This document shows, in pieces, positions 26,003 to 35,650 of a DNA stretch of 64,000 nt. Both the position numbers and the translations under genes were made by a program. The DNA comes from Alkalihalobacillus sp. LMS39. GTDB taxonomy: Bacteria; Bacillota; Bacilli; Bacillales; Bacillaceae_F. The stretch is from NCBI RefSeq assembly GCF_022812285.1, contig NZ_CP093300.1, forward strand, positions 1,736,001 through 1,800,000, in the 5' to 3' direction. Positions within the stretch are counted from its first letter, which is position 1. Every line of letters begins with the position of its first letter. The notes beneath the pieces are model-generated. The model saw only the letters and a list, made by a program, of their open reading frames with translations, had not been told where the DNA came from and searched no databases.

Positions 26003-26082
26003 TGTCGAAAAGTTTTTGAATTTTTTTTTGTTTTAAGCATAAACTTATAAATTGCAAATAAATCGAGTGGTTTTTTGTCGAA
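26003..26082 (+). promoter_or_regulatory. Two Spo0A-like (0A) boxes
   Basis: TGTCGAA, the 0A box core, occurs at 26003-26009 and 26076-26082 in the gap between sda and yqeH. Seven-base matches occur by chance, so their role is uncertain. Confidence 0.35.
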
Positions 26083-26320
26083 GGGTGACTTTTGCATAAG
26101 GATTGAAAAATATGAGATTTAAGGGTATACTTACCGTTTGAATTACTTATGTTATCTTTTGCGTAAATGCATGTACTAGCAATCAAGGATGAAGACAGTG
26201 ACGATATTACATACTATGAAGAAGAACAAGATAACAAGTTAGATGGAAGGTATCTTCTATTATGTACGTAAACATAGGCAAAATCGTTTCATGATAAATA
26301 GAATAGGAAAGGGATGAGTG

Positions 26321-27436
26321 ATGAATATGCTCGAACGAGAGACTATTTGTGCAGGTTGTGGGGTAAAGGTCCAATCCGAAAATAAAGATAAATTAGGATA
26401 TACTCCAGCATCGGCACTACAAAAAGATATAGTCATATGTCAACGGTGCTTTCGGTTAAGACATTATAATGAAGTGCAAGATGTTTCTTTAACAGATGAT
26501 GATTTTCTCAAGATTTTAACGAGCCTTGGCCATACAAATGCGCTAATCGTTAAAATCATTGATATTTTCGATGTGAATGGAAGTTGGTTGCCTGGATTAC
26601 ACAGATTTGTCGGAAATAATGATGTTTTATTATTAGGAAATAAAACGGATCTATTGCCAAAGTCGCTAAATGTAAACAGGTTAACAAACTGGTTAAAAAA
26701 GTCTGCGAAAGAACATGGATTAAAACCAATCGATGTTCACCTTTTAAGTGCGTCGAAAGGGCAAGGAATTATTGAAGTGGCAAATCGAATTGATGAGCTT
26801 AGAAAAGGGAAAGACGTTTATATTGTGGGAGCAACGAACGTAGGGAAGTCTACCTTTATAAATAAATTAATTGAAGCTTTTGGTGGAGAAGATGAATTAA
26901 AAATAACGACGTCCCATTTTCCAGGGACGACATTAGATATGATTGACATTCCATTAGATGATGGGAAATTTCTTTATGATACCCCAGGAATTATAAATCA
27001 TCATCAAATTGCTCATTATATTGATAAAAAAGAACTGAAGGTCATTACACCGAAAAAGGAAATCAAACCGAGAGTATTCCAATTAAATGAGGAACAGAGC
27101 TTATTTTTTGGAGGGTTAGCTCGATTTGATTTTAAAACAGGTGGTCATGGCTCATTTGTTTGTTATTTCTCAAATGAGTTAATGATTCATCGAACAAAAT
27201 TAGAAAAAGCAGACGAGTTATATAAAAATCACCTCGGTGAGTTGCTAACTCCTCCTGGCGAAGATACAAAAGCGACATTACCCGAATTCGTTCGTCATGA
27301 CTTTACTATTAAGGAAGAAAAATGTGATATCGTATTTTCCGGTTTAGGGTGGGTTGCTGTTCACCAACCACATGTTACTGTTAGTGCCTACGTACCAAAA
27401 GGTGTGGGAGTGTCAATTAGGAGTTCGTTAGTATAG
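26321..27436 (+). CDS. yqeH: Ribosome-biogenesis GTPase YqeH
   Basis: This 371-residue circularly permuted GTPase takes part in 30S subunit assembly. An N-terminal treble-clef zinc finger (CAGC then CQRC) is followed by G4 NKTDLL, then G1 GATNVGKST and G3 DTPGI, the permuted order typical of YqeH. ATG 26321 is preferred, seven bases after AAAGGG. It heads the eight-gene yqeH-aroE-yhbY-nadD-yqeK-rsfS-cvfB-yqeM operon. The yqeG gene that usually precedes it in Bacillus is missing. Confidence 0.94.
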   Translation: MNMLERETICAGCGVKVQSENKDKLGYTPASALQKDIVICQRCFRLRHYNEVQDVSLTDDDFLKILTSLGHTNALIVKIIDIFDVNGSWLPGLHRFVGNNDVLLLGNKTDLLPKSLNVNRLTNWLKKSAKEHGLKPIDVHLLSASKGQGIIEVANRIDELRKGKDVYIVGATNVGKSTFINKLIEAFGGEDELKITTSHFPGTTLDMIDIPLDDGKFLYDTPGIINHHQIAHYIDKKELKVITPKKEIKPRVFQLNEEQSLFFGGLARFDFKTGGHGSFVCYFSNELMIHRTKLEKADELYKNHLGELLTPPGEDTKATLPEFVRHDFTIKEEKCDIVFSGLGWVAVHQPHVTVSAYVPKGVGVSIRSSLV

Positions 27437-27450
27437 GGGGAGGAGAAAAG

Positions 27451-28281
27451 ATGGGGAAACTATTTGGCCTTTTAGGGAATCCTGTTGGGCATTCATTATC
27501 GCCGGCGATGCATAATGAAATGTTTACTTTTTTACAGTTGCCACATTATTATCACGCTTTTAATGTTGAAGAAACTCAATTGGAAACAGCTGTTGCTGGT
27601 ATTAAAGCATTAGGCATTGCTGGTTTTAATGTTACGATCCCACACAAAGTGGCCATTATGAAATATTTAGATGAAATAGATGATGAGGCTAAGAAAATTG
27701 GTGCCGTTAATACAGTTGTAGTAGAAGAAGGGAAATTGATTGGCTATAACACAGATGGAAGAGGATATTTAGCATCCTTACTTGACGTGACCGGTCTGAC
27801 GCTACAACAAAAGTCTGTACTTGTTATTGGAGCAGGAGGAGCGGCTAGAGCGATCGTTACAGTCCTAGTTTCTCACGGTGTAGGTGATATGACCATTTGT
27901 AATCGGACAAAAGAAAAAGCAAATACCCTTGCTAGTGAGACAATGACAAAGTCAATTAGTATAAAAGACGCAGAACAACAGCTAGCTACTTTTGATTTAA
28001 TTATAAATACCACTTCGGTTGGGATGAGTCCCAATATAAATGAGATGCCTTTAAGCTTGGAAAAAATGAAAAAAGGCACAGTTGTAAGTGATTTAATTTA
28101 TAACCCGCTTGAAACAAAACTTCTTAAAGAAGCGAAAAAGAAAAATGCTTTAATTGTTGAAGGAGTCGGGATGTTTGTTGGACAAGGCGCACTTGCCTTT
28201 GAAAAGTGGACAGGCATTCAACCTGACCGTAATAAAATGAAAGAGCTTGTATTAAAGGAACTTGGAGGTTCATTATGTTAA
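27451..28281 (+). CDS. aroE: Shikimate dehydrogenase
   Basis: This 276-residue NADPH-dependent enzyme reduces 3-dehydroshikimate to shikimate in aromatic amino acid synthesis. The N-terminal substrate motif [14 protein letters not shown], the catalytic segment NVTIPHKVA and the nucleotide motif [10 protein letters not shown] are present, as is [19 protein letters not shown] near the end. It starts 14 bases after yqeH and overlaps yhbY by seven bases. Confidence 0.96.
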   Translation: MGKLFGLLGNPVGHSLSPAMHNEMFTFLQLPHYYHAFNVEETQLETAVAGIKALGIAGFNVTIPHKVAIMKYLDEIDDEAKKIGAVNTVVVEEGKLIGYNTDGRGYLASLLDVTGLTLQQKSVLVIGAGGAARAIVTVLVSHGVGDMTICNRTKEKANTLASETMTKSISIKDAEQQLATFDLIINTTSVGMSPNINEMPLSLEKMKKGTVVSDLIYNPLETKLLKEAKKKNALIVEGVGMFVGQGALAFEKWTGIQPDRNKMKELVLKELGGSLC

Positions 28282-28565
28282 CTGGAAAACAAAAACGATT
28301 TTTGCGAGCGAAGGCTCATCATTTACAACCGATTTTTCAAGTTGGAAAAGGTGGAGTAAATGAAAACATGATTAAACAAATTGAGGAAGCACTAGAAGCA
28401 AGAGAATTACTAAAGATAAGTGTGCTACAAAATTGTGATGAAGATAAAGATGAAATAGCAGAAATGTTAAAGGTTGGAGCAAAAGCAGAGCTCGTTCAAG
28501 TGATTGGGAATACGATCGTATTATATAAAGAATCAAGAGAAAATAAAGCGATTGAATTACCTTAA
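28275..28565 (+). CDS. yhbY: YhbY-type ribosome assembly RNA-binding protein
   Basis: This 96-residue CRM-domain protein (YqeI in B. subtilis) binds pre-50S ribosomal particles. It has the [10 protein letters not shown] loop equivalent to the family GxxG motif and the preceding [20 protein letters not shown]. It overlaps the end of aroE, so translation is coupled. Confidence 0.92.
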   Translation: MLTGKQKRFLRAKAHHLQPIFQVGKGGVNENMIKQIEEALEARELLKISVLQNCDEDKDEIAEMLKVGAKAELVQVIGNTIVLYKESRENKAIELP

Positions 28566-28600
28566 GCTCTATAAATTAAGACGAGGGGACCTTGTTTGGA

Positions 28601-29188
28601 ATGAAGAAAATTGGTATTTTAGGGGGGACTTTTGATCCTCCGCATCTAGGTCACTTATTAATTGCAGAAGAAGTAAGGTCACAACTGGCATTGGATGAGA
28701 TTTGGTTTATGCCGTCTTATATTCCCCCTCACAAAACTCGTGATGATCTTTCTTCGTCTGTTGAAAGAAAAACAATGGTAGAATTAGCGATTAAAGATAA
28801 TGGATATTTTTCACTCTCGACATTAGAAATTGAAAGAAAAGGGCGTTCATATACGATTGACACAATGAAGCAATTAAAAGCAAAGTATGAAGATGTAGCA
28901 TTTTATTTTATTATCGGTGGGGATATGATTGAACAGCTTCATACATGGGTGGAGATTGAGTACTTATTAGGGTTAGTCACCTTCGTTGGACTAAAACGCC
29001 CACAATTTGATCACAATACGCCATATAAAAATCAAATTATTGAGGTGGATGTACCACAAGTTGATATTTCCTCCTCGTTAATACGACAACGAGTTAGTCG
29101 TGGGGAAAGTATTCGCTATTTAGTACCTGATCCGGTTGGTACGTTTATTCGAGAGAGGGGATTATATGGAGAGGGAAAAAGCACTTGA
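28601..29188 (+). CDS. nadD: Nicotinate-mononucleotide adenylyltransferase
   Basis: This 195-residue enzyme transfers AMP from ATP to nicotinate mononucleotide in NAD synthesis. The nucleotidyltransferase motifs GGTFDPPHLGHLL and ISSSLIRQRVSRG are intact. ATG 28601 matches the family start (MKKIGI) but lies 12 bases from GAGGGG; TTG 28592 would be only three bases from it. It overlaps yqeK. Confidence 0.94.
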   Translation: MKKIGILGGTFDPPHLGHLLIAEEVRSQLALDEIWFMPSYIPPHKTRDDLSSSVERKTMVELAIKDNGYFSLSTLEIERKGRSYTIDTMKQLKAKYEDVAFYFIIGGDMIEQLHTWVEIEYLLGLVTFVGLKRPQFDHNTPYKNQIIEVDVPQVDISSSLIRQRVSRGESIRYLVPDPVGTFIRERGLYGEGKST

Positions 29189-29759
29189 AATTGTAAAAGC
29201 TCATCTAACCGAACATAGGTATACCCATACGGTTGGTGTCATGGAAACTGCAATTTTACTTGCAAAAAAATATGGACAAAATAAAGAAAAAGCAGAATTA
29301 GCAGCGATTTTTCATGATTATGCTAAATTTCGTCCTAAAGATGAAATGAAGGACCTTCTCCTACAACAGCAAATAGCAGTGGATATGCTTGATTATGGAG
29401 ATGAATTGTTACATGCTCCTTGTGGTGCTTATCTTGTAAAACAAGAAGTTGGTATCGATGATGAAGAAGTATTGCAAGCCATTGAATCTCATACTACAGG
29501 TCGCCCAAATATGACGATGCTAGAGAAAATCATATTTATTTCTGATTATATCGAACCAAATCGGATCTTTCCAGGGGTGGAAGAAGTTCGACAAGTCACA
29601 TTTCAAGATATAGATGAAGGAATTCTTATGTCGATAAAAAATACAGTGACTTTTCTTATGAAGAAAAACCAACTCGTTTATCCTGGTACATTAGCGACGT
29701 ATAACGAAATGGTACAAAGTAGGCAAAATAAAAGGAGGGTAAAAAATGACGGAAAATAA
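29166..29759 (+). CDS. yqeK: YqeK HD-domain diadenosine tetraphosphatase
   Basis: This 197-residue HD-superfamily hydrolase contains the metal-binding HTVGVMETA, FHDYAKF and LHAPCGAYL segments. YqeK proteins symmetrically hydrolyse Ap4A to ADP. ATG 29166 follows GAGAGGGGA and overlaps nadD by 23 bases. Confidence 0.9.
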   Translation: MEREKALEIVKAHLTEHRYTHTVGVMETAILLAKKYGQNKEKAELAAIFHDYAKFRPKDEMKDLLLQQQIAVDMLDYGDELLHAPCGAYLVKQEVGIDDEEVLQAIESHTTGRPNMTMLEKIIFISDYIEPNRIFPGVEEVRQVTFQDIDEGILMSIKNTVTFLMKKNQLVYPGTLATYNEMVQSRQNKRRVKNDGK

Positions 29760-30099
29760 CGTATTAGAAATAGCGGTAAAAGCGTGTGATGACAAAAAGG
29801 CAGAGAATATTGTGGCTATGGATATGAAAGGGATTTCTTTAATGGCGGAATACTTTGTCATTTGTCACGGAAATTCAGAAAAGCAAGTCCAAGCCATTGC
29901 GTACGAGGTGAAAAAAGCCGCACAGGAGCAAGGTATGGATTTAAAAAGGCTAGAAGGATATGACCAAGCAAGATGGGTTTTAATCGATTTAGGAGATGTT
30001 ATTGTCCACGTATTCCATAAAGATGAAAGGTTATTTTACAATCTTGAAAAACTGTGGGGAGATGCACCTGTTGTTCAATTAGAAGGTGTGTTGCGATAA
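29746..30099 (+). CDS. rsfS: Ribosomal silencing factor RsfS
   Basis: This 117-residue protein (YqeL) binds ribosomal protein uL14 and prevents subunit joining in starved cells. The family motifs AEYFVICHGNSEKQVQAIAY and DVIVHVFHKDERLFYNLEKL are clear. ATG 29746 follows AAAGGAGGG and overlaps yqeK. The stop overlaps the next start (TAATG). Confidence 0.94.
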   Translation: MTENNVLEIAVKACDDKKAENIVAMDMKGISLMAEYFVICHGNSEKQVQAIAYEVKKAAQEQGMDLKRLEGYDQARWVLIDLGDVIVHVFHKDERLFYNLEKLWGDAPVVQLEGVLR

Positions 30100-30956
30100 T
30101 GCTAACACCAGGTCAAATGGAAACGTTAAAAGTAGCACGAAAAGCTAAGTTTGGATATTTCTTAACCGATGGCCAAGTTGACGTGTTGCTGCATGAAAGA
30201 GAAGCAACGAAAGAGTTAGAAGAAGAAGAAGAAGTAACCGTCTATTTATACCATGACCATCAAAATCGAATCGCTGCAACGATGACAAGACCACACGTTA
30301 TTGTTGGTGAAATTGCTTGGTTAGAAGTCGTTACGGTCAAACCACGTGATGGATTATTTTTAAATAATGGGATATCTAGGGATTTATTTGTCTCAATGGA
30401 CGAACTTCCAACCGACCGAAATTTATGGCCACAAGAAGGAGACAGCCTTCCAGTGACCCCAACGTTTGATAAAAAAGGACGAGTGATGGGGAAACTTGTA
30501 AGTGGACAACCGATTGAAAAAGAAGCCAAAAAAGCTGATAAAACAATCATGAACACACAAGTTTCAGGGATTGTGTACCACTTTGGAAGTGAAGGTGTGT
30601 TTTTGTTAACAGATGAAAAGTATTTAGCGCTGTTACATGAAAGTGAAATGAAAGAGCACCCAAGATTAGGACAACGATTGGAAGTGCGTGTCACTTTTGT
30701 AAGGGAAGACGGGCGAATTAACGTTTCAATGCATGCGTCTAAAATGGAAAGTCAAGTAGAGGACTCTGAAAAGGTGTATCGGCATTTAGTGAATCGTGGG
30801 GGATCGATGCCTTATGGGGATAAAACCACTGCTGATGAGGTGAAAGCCCGATTTAACATCAGTAAATCGGCCTTTAAACGGGCATTAGGGAAACTGATGA
30901 AAGAAGATAAGGTGTATCAAAAAGATGGTTGGACGTATACGAAGGAGAAAGAATGA
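30099..30956 (+). CDS. cvfB: CvfB-like RNA-binding protein with S1 and winged-helix domains
   Basis: This 285-residue protein (YitL/CvfB family) has an S1-like N-terminal region, a second S1 domain (about 145-215, TQVSGIVYHFGSEGVFLLTD), and a C-terminal winged helix (about 225-283, YGDKTTADEVKARFNISKSA). CvfB affects virulence and RNA processing in Staphylococcus. The start at 30099 gives the family N-terminus MLTPGQMETLKVARKAKFGY and overlaps rsfS by one base. In B. subtilis the homologue yitL lies elsewhere, so its insertion between rsfS and yqeM is noteworthy. Confidence 0.9.
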   Translation: MLTPGQMETLKVARKAKFGYFLTDGQVDVLLHEREATKELEEEEEVTVYLYHDHQNRIAATMTRPHVIVGEIAWLEVVTVKPRDGLFLNNGISRDLFVSMDELPTDRNLWPQEGDSLPVTPTFDKKGRVMGKLVSGQPIEKEAKKADKTIMNTQVSGIVYHFGSEGVFLLTDEKYLALLHESEMKEHPRLGQRLEVRVTFVREDGRINVSMHASKMESQVEDSEKVYRHLVNRGGSMPYGDKTTADEVKARFNISKSAFKRALGKLMKEDKVYQKDGWTYTKEKE

Positions 30957-31684
30957 GTTATCAACGATTTGCAAATATTTATGACGTCCTTATGGAAGAT
31001 GCGCCCTATGACGAATGGTTACAATTTACGAAAGAAAAATTAGCATCTCACCAGAAGCCCCAAATCTTAGATGTTGGTTGTGGAACAGGAGAATTTATCC
31101 TTTATTTAAAAAAGGCAGGATATGATGTGGCTGGGGTTGACCTGTCTGAAAACATGTTAGCCATCGCACATGACAAAATCACTGCTCAAGGATTGTCTGT
31201 CCGACTATTTGAACAAGATATGAGGTCACTCGAAAATATAGGGACATTTGATGTAGTTACCGTGTTTTGTGATTCTTTAAATTACTTACAAACTGAAGCT
31301 GATGTCCAAAAAAGCTTGCGTGAATTTTATTCGGTCCTTCAACCAGGAGGGCAGTTACTTTTTGATGTTCATTCTATCTTTAAAATGGAGTCAATTTTTA
31401 AAGAACAAACGTTTACTTATGACAGTGAGGAAATAGCTTATATATGGCAAAGTTTTGAAGGGGATCATCCTTTTTCAGTTGAACATGAATTAACTTTTTT
31501 TGTGGTAGAAGAAAATGGGTTATATCGAAAATTCCAAGAATGGCATGAGCAACGGACTTTTCCAATAGAAGATTATGAAAGATGGCTCAAAGATGCAGGT
31601 TTTACAAACATAACCATTGAAGCGGATTTCTCGAAGAAAGTTACAGAAACTAGTGAACGAATTTTTTTTACCGCAAGAAAATAA
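30953..31684 (+). CDS. yqeM: YqeM class I SAM methyltransferase
   Basis: This 243-residue methyltransferase has motif I ILDVGCGTGEFILYL, the acidic VAGVDLSENML and post-motif FDVVTVFCDSLNYL. It overlaps cvfB by four bases (ATGA) after AAGGAGAAAG and ends the operon before a terminator. It is the syntenic counterpart of B. subtilis yqeM, whose substrate is not established. Confidence 0.9.
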   Translation: MSYQRFANIYDVLMEDAPYDEWLQFTKEKLASHQKPQILDVGCGTGEFILYLKKAGYDVAGVDLSENMLAIAHDKITAQGLSVRLFEQDMRSLENIGTFDVVTVFCDSLNYLQTEADVQKSLREFYSVLQPGGQLLFDVHSIFKMESIFKEQTFTYDSEEIAYIWQSFEGDHPFSVEHELTFFVVEENGLYRKFQEWHEQRTFPIEDYERWLKDAGFTNITIEADFSKKVTETSERIFFTARK

Positions 31685-31719
31685 GCAAGCAGGATTTCTT
31701 GTTTTCATCACGAAATTAA

Positions 31720-31760
31720 AGGGTGTCACATTGTCGTATGACTAGTGTGACACCCTTATT
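31720..31760. terminator. Bidirectional terminator between yqeM and comER
   Basis: GGGTGTCACA and TGTGACACCC form a ten-base-pair stem between convergent genes. Confidence 0.88.
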
Positions 31761-31765
31761 TTACA

Positions 31766-32584
31766 TTAATGAAATTGCTTTTGAATAATTTCTTTATCCT
31801 CTTTGTATTTCGCATGAGTTTGACGGAAAAGCTGGTCAAACATATCCCCAATTTCTGTTTCTAGCACTTTAATGCCTTCTCCCGTAATTCCACCTGGGAC
31901 ACATACTCGTTGTTGAAGAGCGGGTAATGTGAAAATTTCCTTTTCTAACAATTTTCCTAACCCAATCAGCATGTCGGTTGCCAAAATGGTTGCTTCTTCT
32001 TCTGTGATTTCTGTTTCGCGCACTGCGCCATCAATAAACCGTTGAGTTAAATAACTAAAAAACGCCGGTCCACAACTGACAATATCAGAAGCAACACGCG
32101 TAATGTTTTCTTCTATCACTAATGGAGTCGAGATAGCCCCCATTAAGTGATTAAGCATCTGCTTATCTTCAGCTGTACATCGGGTTCCAAAACTAAGTAA
32201 TGATGGACCAGAGTGAGCACGGTTTAATATGCTTGGGATGGCTCGGGCGACTTTGCAATGTACAATTTGTTCTAGTTGTTCAACGGAAAACGGACTTGTA
32301 ATCGATACAAGCAATTGATTTTCTTCGAACTCACAACCGATCGATTGTAATACATCATGAAATTGCAATGGTTTTACGCAAAGAAATACAACATTACACT
32401 CATAGACAATGGCCTGAGCGTTGTCTTCTACACGAATACCAGGATGCTTAGCAGCAAGCTCTTTTGCCTTTTCGATTGAACGGTTGGTAATGTGTAGTTG
32501 TGTTGGGGCCATAGCGTTAGATTCTATAAATGAATCGACCAAAATTGTTCCCATACTTCCTGTTCCAATAATTCCGATCTTCAT
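31766..32584 (-). CDS. comER: ComER, ProC-like protein of the late competence locus
   Basis: This 272-residue protein belongs to the pyrroline-5-carboxylate reductase family, with N-terminal Rossmann motif IIGTGSMG, CVKPLQFHDVLQSI and the C-terminal CVPGGITGEGIKVLE. It is divergent from comEA, as in B. subtilis, where comER has been linked to sporulation and biofilm control rather than competence itself. Enzyme activity is not proven by the sequence. Confidence 0.92.
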   Translation of the reverse strand: MKIGIIGTGSMGTILVDSFIESNAMAPTQLHITNRSIEKAKELAAKHPGIRVEDNAQAIVYECNVVFLCVKPLQFHDVLQSIGCEFEENQLLVSITSPFSVEQLEQIVHCKVARAIPSILNRAHSGPSLLSFGTRCTAEDKQMLNHLMGAISTPLVIEENITRVASDIVSCGPAFFSYLTQRFIDGAVRETEITEEEATILATDMLIGLGKLLEKEIFTLPALQQRVCVPGGITGEGIKVLETEIGDMFDQLFRQTHAKYKEDKEIIQKQFH

Positions 32585-32678
32585 TATGCATCCCCTCCTC
32601 CTTAAAATCGTTCAAAAAGCCTAAAAAACACGTTTACCCTCATTTGTATGAGAGGCAGGAGAAGTTTATGATTACATT

Positions 32679-32933
32679 TTACGAACGTTTGCTATATTCT
32701 AACACCATTTCACGTGTTACTTGTTTACGCATCGGAAAATGAAATTTTTTAGCGATTTCATTCATTTTATTTGTAATGGCGTTAATGTCAGATGTCGTAA
32801 ATTCTTTTTGTTGTTTTGCTAAGGTTAAAGCTTCCTCGATAGCCGCCTCCCTAAGTCCATCTAGTTGTTTAAACTGTTGTTGGCCATCAATATGTTTGCT
32901 TATTTGGTTTGCGATTTGTAAATGTACACTCAT
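32679..32933 (-). CDS. ypbS: YpbS-like small protein
   Basis: This 84-residue soluble, helical, charged protein (MSVHLQIANQISKHIDGQQQ) resembles the Bacillus YpbS/DUF2533 family; the assignment rests on memory of that family and is moderate. ATG 32933 is placed nine bases after AAGGA; ATG 32942 overlaps that site. It lies between comER and comEA, divergent from comEA. The function is unknown. Confidence 0.65.
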   Translation of the reverse strand: MSVHLQIANQISKHIDGQQQFKQLDGLREAAIEEALTLAKQQKEFTTSDINAITNKMNEIAKKFHFPMRKQVTREMVLEYSKRS

Positions 32934-32983
32934 GTTCTCCATTCCTTTCCGTAGCGCTATCTTTAAATAATGAGGTGTTTTGT

Positions 32984-33604
32984 ATGGATTTGTCAAGACG
33001 AGAGCAAGTATTTGTCGGAGTAATTTTCATTTTAGTCATGATTTGTGCCAGTAGCTTATATCATTTTGTCACAAAAGAACAAGTAATTGAAAAGGAAGAG
33101 TGGTTATTCGAGCCAGAAGCAGTAAAAACAATGGATGAAGGCAAAGGTAACGAAAGTGAACAACAAGAGGCGCGATATGTTGTCGATGTGAAAGGAGCGG
33201 TGAAAAGACCAGGGATTTATGAAGCTAACAAAGAAAGTAGAGTATATCATCTTATTGATTTAGCGGGAGGTTTAAGTGAGTCAGCAGATGAAACGAAAAT
33301 TAATTTAGCGATGAAAATTCAAGATGAAATGATTATTTATGTTCCATTGCTTGGTGAAGAGGTTAATTTGACCCAAGCAATGGCGGCAACAGGATCTCAG
33401 CAAAGCGGAAGTGGGAATATTAATATTAACAATGCAACGGCAGAAGAGCTTCAAACACTATCAGGAATAGGGCCAAGTAAAGCAGCAGCTATTATTACTT
33501 ACCGAGAGGAGCATGGACCGTTTCAAACCCCGGAGGATTTATTAAAAGTTTCTGGGATCGGACCTAAATCGTTAGAAAAGCTAAGGGAACAAATTGAGTT
33601 TTAA
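32984..33604 (+). CDS. comEA: Competence DNA receptor ComEA
   Basis: This 206-residue protein has one N-terminal membrane anchor (VFVGVIFILVMICASSLYHF), a SLBB domain (about 65-125, YVVDVKGAVKRPGIYEANKE) and a C-terminal double helix-hairpin-helix domain (ININNATAEELQTLSGIGPS). It binds double-stranded DNA outside the membrane and hands it to ComEC. ATG 32984 follows GAGGTG. A metY-like gene separates it from comEB. Confidence 0.95.
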   Translation: MDLSRREQVFVGVIFILVMICASSLYHFVTKEQVIEKEEWLFEPEAVKTMDEGKGNESEQQEARYVVDVKGAVKRPGIYEANKESRVYHLIDLAGGLSESADETKINLAMKIQDEMIIYVPLLGEEVNLTQAMAATGSQQSGSGNININNATAEELQTLSGIGPSKAAAIITYREEHGPFQTPEDLLKVSGIGPKSLEKLREQIEF

Positions 33605-33659
33605 TATAAGTTTTTAGAAAAGATTGAATTATGATGAAATTAGAGATATAATTTCGTAA

Positions 33660-34982
<1,323 letters not shown>

Positions 34983-35066
34983 TAAGCAATGTCTACGGTT
35001 TTCATCGTCTTATTGAAAAACATGTGGTAAAATGTCGATAGTTTACCAAATAGGAGATGAAAGACA

Positions 35067-35636
35067 TTGACAGGAAGAATATCATGGGATCAATATTTTA
35101 TGGCTCAAAGTCATTTGCTTGCATTAAGAAGTACATGTACCCGGTTAATGGTAGGAGCGACAATCGTCCGAGATAAGCGAATTATAGCTGGAGGCTATAA
35201 CGGGTCAGTCTCTGGTGGGGATCATTGTATTGATGAAGGGTGTTATGTCGTTGATAACCATTGTATTCGGACAATACATGCAGAAGTAAATGCATTGCTT
35301 CAATGTGCTAAATTTGGTGTGCCATCCGAAGGTGCTGAAATTTATGTAACGCATTACCCTTGTGTTCATTGTACAAAAGCATTGATTCAAGCTGGAATTA
35401 AAGCTGTCTATTATGCAAAAGACTACAAAAATCATCCTTATGCTATAGAGCTTTTTGAAAAAGCAGGGGTGACAGTTCAACAAGTTGAATTGGAAGAAAT
35501 GATATTAGATCGTCACAATAGTGAAAAATTAAAGTTTACTGCATCACTATTAAAAAAATTAAAGCATGCTGGAGTTCAAGATGAAGAGCTCCAATCATTA
35601 ACACAAGAGGCGAATAAACTTTTTACATCGACTTAA
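35067..35636 (+). CDS. comEB: ComEB, dCMP deaminase family
   Basis: This 189-residue protein equals B. subtilis ComEB in length. The cytidine/deoxycytidylate deaminase zinc site is HAEVNALLQC with THYPCVHC. It probably converts dCMP to dUMP; in B. subtilis it also helps place ComGA at the pole. It starts with TTG after TAGGAGATGA and lies 14 bases before comEC. Confidence 0.94.
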   Translation: MTGRISWDQYFMAQSHLLALRSTCTRLMVGATIVRDKRIIAGGYNGSVSGGDHCIDEGCYVVDNHCIRTIHAEVNALLQCAKFGVPSEGAEIYVTHYPCVHCTKALIQAGIKAVYYAKDYKNHPYAIELFEKAGVTVQQVELEEMILDRHNSEKLKFTASLLKKLKHAGVQDEELQSLTQEANKLFTST

Positions 35637-35650
35637 GTTGGAGGTGGCTT

